From the NCBI GenBank assembly GCA_017480445.1, contig JAFVAO010000046.1:1-64000 (forward strand): a stretch of 64,000 nucleotides of DNA, read 5' to 3'. The DNA comes from Lachnospiraceae bacterium (GTDB taxonomy: Bacteria; Bacillota; Clostridia; Lachnospirales; Lachnospiraceae). How positions within the stretch are numbered: the first letter of the stretch is position 1; each line of letters opens with the position of its first letter. A program made the translations under genes and the position numbers. Under the pieces are notes generated by a model. That model was not told the DNA's origin and searched no databases. It saw only the letters and a list, made by a program, of their open reading frames with translations. Positions 51,624 to 60,594 of this stretch are shown piece by piece.

Positions 51624-53075
51624 ATGAGTACAGATTGCTATCAGAGCCCGTTATCCGAGCGCTATGCCAGCAAAGAGATGCAGTATATTTTTTCGCCGGA
51701 TATGAAGTTCCGTACCTGGAGAAAATTGTGGATCGCCCTTGCGGAGACCGAGAAAGAGCTGGGACTTTCCCAGAGCGGTAAGCCCGTGATCACGGATGAG
51801 CAGATCGAAGAGCTCAAAGCCCATGCCGAGGATATTAATTATGAGGTGGCAAAAGCCAGAGAGAAGGAAGTGCGCCATGATGTGATGAGCCATGTCTACG
51901 CGTATGGACAGCAATGCCCCAAGGCAGCCGGCATCATTCATTTGGGTGCGACCTCCTGCTATGTGGGAGACAATACGGATATCATCGTGATGACAGAAGC
52001 GTTAAAGCTGGTAAAGAAGAAGCTGATCAATGTCATGAAGGAGCTCGCGGATTTTGCGGACAAGTATAAGGCGCAGCCCACACTGGCATTTACCCATTTC
52101 CAGCCGGCCCAGCCGACCACGGTGGGCAAGCGTGCGACACTGTGGCTGCAGGAATTTTCTCTGGATCTGGAGGATCTGGAGCACGTGCTGGGCAGCATGA
52201 AGCTGCTGGGTTCGAAGGGAACCACCGGAACGCAGGCTTCTTTTTTGGAGCTGTTTGACGGAGATCAGGAGACGATTGACAAGATCGATCCCATGATCGC
52301 AGCCAAAATGGGCTTCAAAGAGTGCTATCCCGTATCCGGACAGACCTATTCCAGAAAAGTGGATACCCGCGTAGCCAACGTATTGGCTGGCATTGCGGCG
52401 TCCGCACATAAAATGAGCAACGATATTCGTCTGTTACAGCATTTGAAAGAGGTGGAGGAGCCCTTTGAGAAAAGCCAGATCGGGTCTTCCGCCATGGCAT
52501 ATAAGAGAAATCCCATGCGAAGCGAGCGCATTGCTTCCCTGTCCAGATATGTGATGATCGACGCGCTCAATCCAGCGATCACATCCGCTACCCAGTGGTT
52601 TGAGCGGACGCTCGATGATTCTGCGAACAAGAGATTGTCTATACCTGAAGGATTCCTTGCGATTGACGGTATCCTCGATCTGTGTCTCAATGTGGTGGAC
52701 GGGCTGGTGGTGTATCCGAAGGTCATCGAGAAGAGACTGATGAGTGAGCTGCCGTTCATGGCGACCGAGAATATTATGATGGATGCAGTGAAACTCGGCG
52801 GCAACCGCCAGGAGCTGCATGAGCGCATCCGTGAGCTTTCCATGGAGGCGGGGCGCAATGTAAAGGTGGAAGGCAAGGACAACAATCTGTTGGAGCTGAT
52901 CGCAGCAGATCCTGCATTCAATATGTCTCTGGAGGATCTGAAAAAGTGCATGGAGCCGTCCAGATACGTGGGACGTTCCAAAGAGCAGGTGGAGGCATTT
53001 TTAAAGAACGTCATCCGGCCGATTCTGGATGCCAACAAGGAATTGCTGGGTGTGAAAGCCGAAATCAATGTGTGA
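51624..53075 (+). CDS. purB: adenylosuccinate lyase
   Basis: 483 residues of the fumarase/aspartase superfamily. The conserved blocks TSCYVGDNTD, SKGTTGTQASF and the signature GSSAMAYKRNPMRSERI (with its flexible catalytic loop) are present. It releases fumarate from SAICAR and from adenylosuccinate, linking PurC and PurA chemistry. AAAAAGGAG precedes the ATG. It starts a unit with the PurF-like gene 54 bases downstream. Confidence 0.95.
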   Translation: MSTDCYQSPLSERYASKEMQYIFSPDMKFRTWRKLWIALAETEKELGLSQSGKPVITDEQIEELKAHAEDINYEVAKAREKEVRHDVMSHVYAYGQQCPKAAGIIHLGATSCYVGDNTDIIVMTEALKLVKKKLINVMKELADFADKYKAQPTLAFTHFQPAQPTTVGKRATLWLQEFSLDLEDLEHVLGSMKLLGSKGTTGTQASFLELFDGDQETIDKIDPMIAAKMGFKECYPVSGQTYSRKVDTRVANVLAGIAASAHKMSNDIRLLQHLKEVEEPFEKSQIGSSAMAYKRNPMRSERIASLSRYVMIDALNPAITSATQWFERTLDDSANKRLSIPEGFLAIDGILDLCLNVVDGLVVYPKVIEKRLMSELPFMATENIMMDAVKLGGNRQELHERIRELSMEAGRNVKVEGKDNNLLELIAADPAFNMSLEDLKKCMEPSRYVGRSKEQVEAFLKNVIRPILDANKELLGVKAEINV

Positions 53076-53129
53076 TATTGTGTATTATGCATCAGAAATT
53101 TTGTAAACTATGGATAAAGGAGAACGCAA

Positions 53130-54536
53130 ATGGGCGGATTTTTTGGAGTAGCAGCGAAAGAAGACTGTGTATTTGACCTGTTTTTCGGGACAGACTATCA
53201 TTCGCATTTGGGCACGAGGCGTGCCGGTATGGCGGTATATGACCGTGTGAAGGGCTATGACCGGGCGATTCACAACATCGAGAATTCCCCGTTTAGAACC
53301 AAGTTTGACAAGGATGCCAATACGATGAAGGGACAGTTAGGGATCGGTTGTATCTCGGATTTCGAGCCGCAGCCGCTGATCGTGCGGTCCCATCACGGTA
53401 CCTATGCCATCACCACTGTCGGGAAGATCAACAACACGGAAGAAATTTTGAAAGAGATTTTCTCCCATGGTCATTCTCATTTTCTGGAAATGAGCGGCGG
53501 CGATGTGAATCCCACGGAGTTGGTGGCGGCGATCGTCAACCAGAAGGACAATCTGGTGGAAGGCATGCGCTATGTGCAGGAACTGGTGGAAGGTTCCATG
53601 ACGTTCCTGATCATGACGCCCAAGGGAATCTATGCGGCGAGAGATCGCATGGGCAGAACACCCGTCGCCATCGGCCGAAAAGAGGGAGCGTACTGTGTCT
53701 CCTTTGAGAGTTTTGCCTATCTCAATCTCGGCTACACGGGCGTGCGGGAGCTTGGCCCCGGGGAGATCGCGGTGGTGACGCCGGAGGGCGCGCAGACGCT
53801 GGTGAATCCGGGCAAGGATATGAAGATCTGCACATTTTTGTGGGTGTATTATGGATATCCCTCTTCGTCCTACGAGGGAATCAGTGTGGAGAAGATGCGT
53901 TACAACTGTGGTGCCGGACTTGCCAAGCGAGACAATGTGCAACCGGATATTGTGGCCGGTGTGCCGGACTCCGGTACAGCACATGCGGTGGGATATGCCA
54001 ATGCGTCCGGAATTTCTTTTTCCAGACCGTTTATCAAGTATACGCCGACCTGGCCCAGATCCTTTATGCCGACGATCCAGACGCAACGCAATTTGATCGC
54101 CAAGATGAAGCTGATTCCGGTGCACGACCTGATTCAGGACAAGAGCCTGCTGCTCATCGACGATTCTATCGTGCGTGGCACCCAGCTGCGCGAGACAACG
54201 GAATTTCTGTATGAGAGCGGTGCGAATGAGGTACATATTCGACCGGCCTGCCCGCCGCTTTTGTTCGGCTGTAAATATTTGAACTTCTCCCGAACCTCTT
54301 CCGAGATGGAGCTGATCACGCGCAGAGTGCTCAAGGAGATTGAGCAGGAGGGCAAGAAGATCGATCTGAAGGCCTATGTAAATCCGGATACCGTGGAGTA
54401 CAATGACATGGTGGAGCGCATCGGAAAGCAGCTGAATTTCACGAGCTTACGGTTCAACCGTCTGGACGATATGATGGATGCGGTGGGAATTGATAAGGAC
54501 AAACTCTGTACCTACTGCTGGGATGGCAGGGAGTAA
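53130..54536 (+). CDS. PurF-like phosphoribosyltransferase lacking the nucleophilic cysteine
   Basis: 468 residues with PurF order: an N-terminal class II amidotransferase-like domain, then a phosphoribosyltransferase domain with VAGVPDSG and the PRPP loop LLLIDDSIVRG (340-350). The protein begins MGGFFGVA where active PurF has Met-Cys-Gly; residue 2 is glycine, so the glutamine-splitting cysteine is missing. A TAA lies in frame 15 bases upstream of the ATG, so no longer form can supply it. RRAGMAVYD and TTVGKINN still resemble glutaminase segments. It may use free ammonia, a partner glutaminase or a different amine. The ribosome site is AAAGGAG. It follows purB; a normal PurF may be elsewhere. 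Confidence 0.85.
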   Translation: MGGFFGVAAKEDCVFDLFFGTDYHSHLGTRRAGMAVYDRVKGYDRAIHNIENSPFRTKFDKDANTMKGQLGIGCISDFEPQPLIVRSHHGTYAITTVGKINNTEEILKEIFSHGHSHFLEMSGGDVNPTELVAAIVNQKDNLVEGMRYVQELVEGSMTFLIMTPKGIYAARDRMGRTPVAIGRKEGAYCVSFESFAYLNLGYTGVRELGPGEIAVVTPEGAQTLVNPGKDMKICTFLWVYYGYPSSSYEGISVEKMRYNCGAGLAKRDNVQPDIVAGVPDSGTAHAVGYANASGISFSRPFIKYTPTWPRSFMPTIQTQRNLIAKMKLIPVHDLIQDKSLLLIDDSIVRGTQLRETTEFLYESGANEVHIRPACPPLLFGCKYLNFSRTSSEMELITRRVLKEIEQEGKKIDLKAYVNPDTVEYNDMVERIGKQLNFTSLRFNRLDDMMDAVGIDKDKLCTYCWDGRE

Positions 54537-54569
54537 ACGGTAGCCTTCGTGATACGGGGAGTGGACGGT

Positions 54570-55289
54570 ATGCGCAAAAAAGGCAGTGTGATTCTTACGG
54601 TATTGGGTATCGTGTTCTTGATTGCGGCGATCGTGCTTGGAATCAGCCTTTGCACGATACATACCTATGTATATACCTCAACCTTGGGATTTTATGCATC
54701 CCCGGGTTATGTCTATGCGGCCGGCCCGATCCTGCGGCTGAAAACAGACGCGGATCCGCAGATGATACAGGAGATGGGGGACAGAAGGGCCGTGGAGCTG
54801 CAACGCGCGATATTGGCCGTTGTCGCAGTAGATCCGGCTGTGTACAGGAACCAGTACGCGCCTCTTGACAGGCAGGTTTTTCCTTTGGACGGCCAGATCT
54901 ATTATTACAGGGAGAATGTGTTTGACGGTTTTTTTTGCCTGGATATTGCCACGGAGACGGTCAGGAAATGCCAGTTTTCTGAGTATTCCAAGTATGTGCA
55001 TGTGCCGGATGAGGAGAAGGCCACTGTCAATCATATCGGGATGCATAGTTTTATCCTGGGCAATTCTATTTTGACAGAAGGGATCCTGGAGCATTACCCC
55101 ACAATGGAGGCAGCCGTGAAACGCGCCGGACTGCCTTTGTATACCTCGTGGACTTATTGGGACAACGGCAGGATCTTTTTTGTCGCGGATCATATGGTCT
55201 ATGAGTATCTGCCGGGGAAAGACAGGGTGAGGAAGATTGCTCGGGTAGGACAATCTGAAACCGTGGGAATGGTGTGGGATGCCAGATGA
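54570..55289 (+). CDS. hypothetical membrane-anchored protein
   Basis: 239 residues, unrecognised. MRKKGSVILTVLGIVFLIAAIVLGISL is a basic start plus one transmembrane helix, so the remainder is probably outside the cell. That part is rich in aromatic residues (YVYTSTLGFYASPGYVYAAGP; QIYYYRENVFDGFF) without cysteine pairs. The ATG at 54570 follows GGGGAGTGGACGG; an upstream frame opens at 54549. A terminator and the purA promoter follow, so the gene may be the last of the purB unit by read-through. Confidence 0.6.
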   Translation: MRKKGSVILTVLGIVFLIAAIVLGISLCTIHTYVYTSTLGFYASPGYVYAAGPILRLKTDADPQMIQEMGDRRAVELQRAILAVVAVDPAVYRNQYAPLDRQVFPLDGQIYYYRENVFDGFFCLDIATETVRKCQFSEYSKYVHVPDEEKATVNHIGMHSFILGNSILTEGILEHYPTMEAAVKRAGLPLYTSWTYWDNGRIFFVADHMVYEYLPGKDRVRKIARVGQSETVGMVWDAR

Positions 55290-55324
55290 TCCTGTGCGGG
55301 AAAATATGAGAAATAATAGGATGG

Positions 55325-55359
55325 AAAGCCGGCCGGACGGATGCGTCGGCTTTTCTTTT
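55325..55359 (+). terminator. probable terminator before purA
   Basis: AAAGCCG (55325-55331) pairs with CGGCTTT (55347-55353), followed by TCTTTT. Confidence 0.6.
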
Positions 55360-55406
55360 GACGAAATACATAAACAAAATTTATATTACTTATAAAATAT
55401 ATTGAT

Positions 55407-55435
55407 TTTACTTATGCAAAAAAATGTGTTATAGT
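55407..55435 (+). promoter_or_regulatory. promoter of purA
   Basis: TTTACT (55407-55412), 17-bp spacer, TATAGT (55430-55435) in an A+T-rich stretch. The ~90-nt leader shows no riboswitch I can recognise. Confidence 0.55.
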
Positions 55436-55525
55436 ACTATCGTAGGCTTCCCGTTTGTCTGTTTGCAGCGGGGATGTTGAGGCAAAAAGCAGTGGGCCGG
55501 TAAAAGGCGGAAAACGGAGGAAAGA

Positions 55526-56818
55526 ATGGTCAAAGCAGTAGTGGGCGCCAACTGGGGCGACGAAGGTAAGGGTAAGATCACAGATATGATGGCGGAGGAA
55601 GCGGACATTGTAGTGCGCTTTCAGGGCGGAGCGAACGCAGGGCACACCATCGTCAATGACTATGGGAAATTCGCGTTACATACCCTGCCGTCAGGTGTGT
55701 TTTACAATCATACAACCAGCATCATCGGAAACGGTGTTGCACTGAATATTCCGATTTTGTTTAACGAGATCAAGTCCATCACGGACAGGAATGTGCCGAT
55801 GCCGAAGATTCTTGTGTCCGACAGAGCACAGATCGTGATGCCGTATCATATTCTCTTTGACCAGTACGAGGAGGAGAGACTGGGCGGTAAGTCCTTCGGT
55901 TCCACGAAGTCCGGTATCGCACCTTTTTATTCCGATAAATACGCGAAGATTGGTTTTCAGGTCAGCGAGCTTTTTGATGAAGAGCGTTTAAAAGAAAAAG
56001 TGGAGCGGGTGTGCGAGATGAAGAATGTGCTCTTGGAGCATCTCTATCATAAACCGGCGATTGATACGAAGGAGCTTTTCAATACATTGCTGGAGTACCG
56101 TGATATGGTGGCACCTTATGTGTGCGATGTGTCCGCTTTTTTGGATAAGGCATTGAAGGAAGGCAAGACGGTTCTGCTGGAGGGACAGCTGGGTACCTTG
56201 AAGGATCCGGATCACGGCATCTATCCGATGGTGACTTCCTCCTCCACATTGGCGGCTTACGGTGCGATCGGTGCCGGATTGCCCCCTTACGAGATCAAAC
56301 AGATCGTTACCGTCTGCAAGGCATATTCTTCCGCAGTGGGAGCCGGCGCATTTGTGTCCGAGATTTTTGGGGACGAGGCAGATGAGCTGAGACGTCGCGG
56401 CGGTGATGGCGGAGAGTACGGCGCTACCACGGGACGCCCCAGAAGAATGGGCTGGTTTGACTGTGTGGCTTCTAAATACGGTTGCCGTCTGCAGGGCACC
56501 ACGGATGTGGCGTTCACGGTGCTGGATGTGCTGGGCTATCTGGACGAGATCCCCATATGCGTAGGCTACGAGATCGATGGCGAGGTGACTACAGATTTCC
56601 CTGTGACCTACAAGCTGGAGAAGGCAAAGCCCGTACTGAAGAAGCTTCCCGGCTGGAAGTGTGAGATCCGCGGCATCAAGAAGTATGAGGATCTTCCGGA
56701 AAACTGCCGCAACTATGTGGAGTTTATCGAGGAGCAGATTGGCTATCCCATCACCATGGTCAGCAACGGACCGGGCAGAAAGGATATCATCTATCGCGAG
56801 AGTCCGCTGAAGAAGTAA
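55526..56818 (+). CDS. purA: adenylosuccinate synthetase
   Basis: 430 residues. N-terminal GTP/IMP-binding segment GANWGDEGKGK (usually QWGDEGKGK, here Asn replaces Gln), then GGANAGHTI, the catalytic histidine region, KSGIAPFYSDK, TVCKAYSSAVGAGAF and ATTGRPRRMGWFD. It makes adenylosuccinate from IMP and aspartate with GTP. AACGGAGG precedes the ATG. It is alone in its transcription unit but next to purB and the PurF-like gene. Confidence 0.95.
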   Translation: MVKAVVGANWGDEGKGKITDMMAEEADIVVRFQGGANAGHTIVNDYGKFALHTLPSGVFYNHTTSIIGNGVALNIPILFNEIKSITDRNVPMPKILVSDRAQIVMPYHILFDQYEEERLGGKSFGSTKSGIAPFYSDKYAKIGFQVSELFDEERLKEKVERVCEMKNVLLEHLYHKPAIDTKELFNTLLEYRDMVAPYVCDVSAFLDKALKEGKTVLLEGQLGTLKDPDHGIYPMVTSSSTLAAYGAIGAGLPPYEIKQIVTVCKAYSSAVGAGAFVSEIFGDEADELRRRGGDGGEYGATTGRPRRMGWFDCVASKYGCRLQGTTDVAFTVLDVLGYLDEIPICVGYEIDGEVTTDFPVTYKLEKAKPVLKKLPGWKCEIRGIKKYEDLPENCRNYVEFIEEQIGYPITMVSNGPGRKDIIYRESPLKK

Positions 56819-56874
56819 ACGGTTCGGATTTGAAGACGATTTGTCAAAGCTGTAATTGAAAACAGTATGAAAAA

Positions 56875-57828
56875 ATGATCAACAATTTAGAATCTTACAA
56901 AGTATTTTATCATGTGGCAAAGACCGGCAGTGTGACGGGAGCGGCGAAGCTGCTTTCCATCTCACAGCCGGCAGTCAGCCAGGCGATCAGGCAGTTGGAG
57001 ACAAACCTCGACACAAAGCTTTTTTATCGCGTGTCGAGAGGCGTGAAGCTCACGCGGGAGGGACAACTGCTTTTTTCGTATGTAGAAAAAGGGTATGAGC
57101 AGATCGAGCTGGGGCAGGTCAAGCTCATGCAGCTGCGCAATATGGAGAGCGGAGAGATTCATATCGGTGCCAGTGACATGACATTGCAGTATTTTTTGCT
57201 TCCCTATCTGGAAAAATTCCATGAGAAGTACCCCGATATCAAGGTCATGGTCACCAATGCGCCCACGCCTGAGACGCTGGCGCTTTTAGAGACCGGCCGG
57301 ATCGATTTCGGCGTGGTCAGCACACCCTTTGCGGACGGGAGAAGCTTTGGTGAAAACGAGGGCGCCCAAAAGGCACAGGCGACGGCTTTTGCCGGTGTGA
57401 AAAATCTGGAGATCGTGCCCGTGAGGGAGATCCAGGATGTGTTCGTGGCGGGCAGACGCTTTATCTCCTACAAAAACAAGATGCTCGACCTGCAGGAGCT
57501 GGAAAGGCTTCCGCTTATCTGTCTGGAACCAAATACCAGTACCCGGAGCTATATTGATGGGTATCTGCAGAAAAACGGCGTATCTATCCGGCCGGAATTT
57601 GAATTGGCCACGAGCGATATGATCGTGCAATTTGCGCTGCGCAGTCTAGGCGTGGGCAGTGTGGTGCGGGATTTCGCCGCACCTTATCTGGAGTCCGGTG
57701 TTTTATTCGCGCTGCGGTTTAATCAAATGATTCCGAAACGGAATATCTGCGTGGTGCGCACCACCGGCGTTCCTATGTCGGCAGCAGCCGGGCGTCTGTG
57801 GGAGGATGTGACCGCGCAGTTAGTGTGA
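56875..57828 (+). CDS. LysR-family transcriptional regulator
   Basis: 317 residues. The N-terminal winged helix-turn-helix reads LESYKVFYHVAKTGSVTGAAKLLSISQPAVSQAIRQLE and is followed by the dimer helix. The effector domain (IHIGASDMTLQYFLLPYLEKF onward, to ~310) is the two-lobe fold typical of LysR. The ligand is unknown. It lies 57 bases after purA on the same strand and 32 bases before the HAD gene. LysR proteins usually control a nearby divergent gene, and none is divergent here. Confidence 0.9.
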   Translation: MINNLESYKVFYHVAKTGSVTGAAKLLSISQPAVSQAIRQLETNLDTKLFYRVSRGVKLTREGQLLFSYVEKGYEQIELGQVKLMQLRNMESGEIHIGASDMTLQYFLLPYLEKFHEKYPDIKVMVTNAPTPETLALLETGRIDFGVVSTPFADGRSFGENEGAQKAQATAFAGVKNLEIVPVREIQDVFVAGRRFISYKNKMLDLQELERLPLICLEPNTSTRSYIDGYLQKNGVSIRPEFELATSDMIVQFALRSLGVGSVVRDFAAPYLESGVLFALRFNQMIPKRNICVVRTTGVPMSAAAGRLWEDVTAQLV

Positions 57829-57859
57829 GGCTGTATGACAGCCCGAAGGAGGAAACGAA

Positions 57860-58462
57860 ATGATTCGGCATATCATTTTTGATATTGGCAATGTCTTGGC
57901 AGATTTTTGCTGGAAGGAGATGTTGCGGGACAGAGGATTGGAGGAGGACATGATCGACCGTATCGGTCGGGCATCCGTGGATACGCCGCTGTGGTATGAG
58001 TTTGACCGGGGCGTATGGACGGCAGAAGAGCTGATGCAGGCGTTTATAGAGAAGGATCCGGAGATCGAAGCGCAGCTGCATTTGGCATTTGATGATGTCC
58101 ACGGGATGGTAAAGATCAGGGACTACGCCATCGACTGGGTGAAGGAGCTGAAGGACAAGGGATATCACGTGTGGTATCTGTCCAATTTTTCCCGCAAGGC
58201 GGAGGTGGAGTGCGCGGATTCTCTGGCCTTTCTGCCCTATATGGATGGAGGTATCCTGTCCTATCGGGAGAAACTGGTAAAACCCGATCCGGCAATCTAC
58301 CGGCTGCTTTTAGAGCGCTATGCATTGACCCCGGAGGAGTGCGTGTTCATCGATGACACTGCTAAAAATATCGACGCGGCGAGGGCACTTGGAATCCGGG
58401 GGATCGTATTTACCGGCAAAACGCAGGCACAAGCGGCGCTGCGAGCGCTGGGGGTTGCGTAA
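57860..58462 (+). CDS. HAD-family hydrolase (YihX/glucose-1-phosphatase-like)
   Basis: 200 residues. HIIFDIGNVLADF is motif I with the nucleophilic aspartate, YLSNFSRKAE holds the motif II serine/asparagine, KPDPAIYRLLLERY supplies the lysine, and VFIDDTAKNIDAA the acidic metal site. IDWVKELKDKGYHVWYLSN and the small cap match YihX-type sugar-phosphate phosphatases. The ribosome site is AAGGAGG. The substrate is not determined. Confidence 0.85.
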   Translation: MIRHIIFDIGNVLADFCWKEMLRDRGLEEDMIDRIGRASVDTPLWYEFDRGVWTAEELMQAFIEKDPEIEAQLHLAFDDVHGMVKIRDYAIDWVKELKDKGYHVWYLSNFSRKAEVECADSLAFLPYMDGGILSYREKLVKPDPAIYRLLLERYALTPEECVFIDDTAKNIDAARALGIRGIVFTGKTQAQAALRALGVA

Positions 58463-58534
58463 TTTTATGTGGAAACGGAGCCGGATATATAGTATAGTAC
58501 AAGCAGGATGATAGCTCAGCAGGGAGGTGTACTG

Positions 58535-59512
58535 ATGAAATGGGGAATTATGGCAACGGGGAATATCGCGGCAAAATTTGCACGGACGATACATGAGATG
58601 TATTCGTCGGAGGAGACGCTTGTGGCTGTGGGATCGCGGGATGCCGAAAGAGCGGCAAGATTTGCGAAGGAGCATGATATTCCGAAAGCATATGGTTCTT
58701 ATGAGGAGCTTGCGGCAGATCCGGAGGTGGATGCTGTCTATATTGCGACGCCCAACAATCTGCATTTTGAGAATGCGATGCTCTGTCTGAAGGCCGGAAA
58801 ACATGTATTGTGCGAGAAACCGTTTACCACCAATGCGGCGGATGCACAGATTTTATATCGGGAAGCGGATGAGAGAGGTTTATTTGTGATGGAAGCCTTT
58901 TGGATCCGCTTTCTTCCGTTGTATGAAAAGCTGTTGGCTATCATTGCGGATAAAGAATATGGCGAGCTTTTCCATGCCAGATGTGACTATGGATTTATTG
59001 CGCAGGGCACAAGGCGGGAGCGGAAGTTCAAGTCGGAGCTGGGCGGTGGTGCGCTGCTGGATATCGGTATTTACAATCTTGGTTTTCTGTATATGATCAT
59101 GGGGAGTCTACCCGATTCCTTTACTTCGGAAGTGCATCTGAATGAATACGGAACGGATGCGTTCAGTGCGTTGCAGCTCCATTTTCCGGAGGGCAGAACC
59201 GCACATTCTGTGCAGAGTATCGGGCTGTTGATGGAACGACAGGCGGCGCTCTATTTTGAACGGGCGACCATCTATCTGCCGGATTTTCAGGGTGCGTACG
59301 CCATGACTGTCAAGCCGGTGGAGAGTGAAGCTGTTACGCTGCAATGCGCGCCGGAGGTGAATGGGTTCGAGTATGAGGTCAGAGAGGTAACGAACTGTGT
59401 GAGAAACGGACGGACACACAGCGATATCTGGCGGCCGGAGGATAGCATGGCGGTGCTGAGCCTTTTGGATGAGATCCGAAGAAGCTGGGATATGCGGTTT
59501 TCATTTGAATAA
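58535..59512 (+). CDS. Gfo/Idh/MocA-family oxidoreductase
   Basis: 325 residues. The Rossmann start is MKWGIMATGNIAAKFARTI, followed by AVGSRDAERAARFAKEH, DAVYIATPNNLHFENA and HVLCEKPFTTN with the family lysine. The second domain has GGGALLDIGIYNLGFLYMI. These NAD(P)-dependent enzymes act on sugars, inositols or related diols. AGGGAGGTGTACTG precedes the ATG at 58535. First of a run of four redox genes in the same direction. Confidence 0.88.
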   Translation: MKWGIMATGNIAAKFARTIHEMYSSEETLVAVGSRDAERAARFAKEHDIPKAYGSYEELAADPEVDAVYIATPNNLHFENAMLCLKAGKHVLCEKPFTTNAADAQILYREADERGLFVMEAFWIRFLPLYEKLLAIIADKEYGELFHARCDYGFIAQGTRRERKFKSELGGGALLDIGIYNLGFLYMIMGSLPDSFTSEVHLNEYGTDAFSALQLHFPEGRTAHSVQSIGLLMERQAALYFERATIYLPDFQGAYAMTVKPVESEAVTLQCAPEVNGFEYEVREVTNCVRNGRTHSDIWRPEDSMAVLSLLDEIRRSWDMRFSFE

Positions 59513-59563
59513 GACGGGCATGATCTAAGATATTGCTGCGGTATGTGGACTGGGAGGTGTGGT

Positions 59564-60475
59564 ATGAAGATAGCGGTGATCGGCCCCGGGGCAATGGGGC
59601 TTTTGTACGGCGCGAAGCTTTCCCGAAGCGCGGAGGTTGTATTGGTCGGACATCATCCGGAGCATGTCCGGGAGATCAGAGAATGCGGCGTGACGATCAA
59701 ACGGGGAGAGGCGGAAACGGTCTATTCTGTACCGGCCGTTGTGAGCGGCGAGGTGACAGATCCTGTAGATTTGATTATTCTGTTTACCAAAGCGTACCTG
59801 ACGGAGGAGGCATTGCGGCAGAATCGCAGCATGATTGGGCCGGAGACGATGCTTCTTACACTACAAAACGGGGTCGGCCATGAGGAGATATTAAGAAAGT
59901 TCACGGATGAGGTGCATATTTTGATTGGAACGACGGCGCAGGGAAGTTACAGAGAGAATTCCCATGTGATCGTCAACAGCGGCTTGGGGGACACCACGAT
60001 CGGTGCGATTGCACAGACGGCAGGGAGCGCGGAGAAGCTTTCCGGGGTTGCGGCTGTCTTCGAACAGGCAGGTTTTCCCTGTGTGATCAGTGATCATGTG
60101 CGTCAGGCTGTATGGAATAAGTTGATGATCAACGCGTCCTCCAGTGTGCTGTCCGGCGTGCTGCAGCAGGCACAAGGATATGTAGTCGCCAATGCGTATG
60201 CCTGGGAGATCTGTCAGGATCTGATTCGGGAGATCTGTGACATCGCGGCGGGAGAGGGATGTTCATTTGATCCCCGGGAACAGATCGAACGCATCCGCAC
60301 GCATTTGCAAAATGCACCCGGGGGATACACCAGCATCTACGTGGATATCCAAAACAGTCGCAAGACAGAGGTGGATTATATCAGCGGTGCAGTGGTGCGG
60401 GCGGCACAAAAACAGGGGAAATCGGTTCCGGCGCAGACCATGATGGTACGGCTGGTACACGCAATGGAGCGATGA
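59564..60475 (+). CDS. ApbA/PanE-family ketopantoate reductase-like protein
   Basis: 303 residues. The N-terminal Rossmann motif is KIAVIGPGAMGLLYGAKLS; then LIILFTKAYLTEEAL, LLTLQNGVGHEEIL and the catalytic lysine segment QAVWNKLMINASSSVLSGV. The C-terminal domain ends SVPAQTMMVRLVHAME. Ketopantoate reductases make pantoate for coenzyme A, but the family contains many enzymes on other 2-keto acids; without panB or panC nearby, pantoate is unproven. GGGAGGTGTGGT precedes the ATG. Confidence 0.8.
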   Translation: MKIAVIGPGAMGLLYGAKLSRSAEVVLVGHHPEHVREIRECGVTIKRGEAETVYSVPAVVSGEVTDPVDLIILFTKAYLTEEALRQNRSMIGPETMLLTLQNGVGHEEILRKFTDEVHILIGTTAQGSYRENSHVIVNSGLGDTTIGAIAQTAGSAEKLSGVAAVFEQAGFPCVISDHVRQAVWNKLMINASSSVLSGVLQQAQGYVVANAYAWEICQDLIREICDIAAGEGCSFDPREQIERIRTHLQNAPGGYTSIYVDIQNSRKTEVDYISGAVVRAAQKQGKSVPAQTMMVRLVHAMER

Positions 60476-60594
60476 ATCGGAAAAACGAACCAATCAAAAT
60501 GGACTAATAAAAACAGACCATAAAAACGGATATAGCTAGAAAACAGATGAATCAGAAAACCGGATTAAATCCAGAAAACAACAGGAGGCTACGG

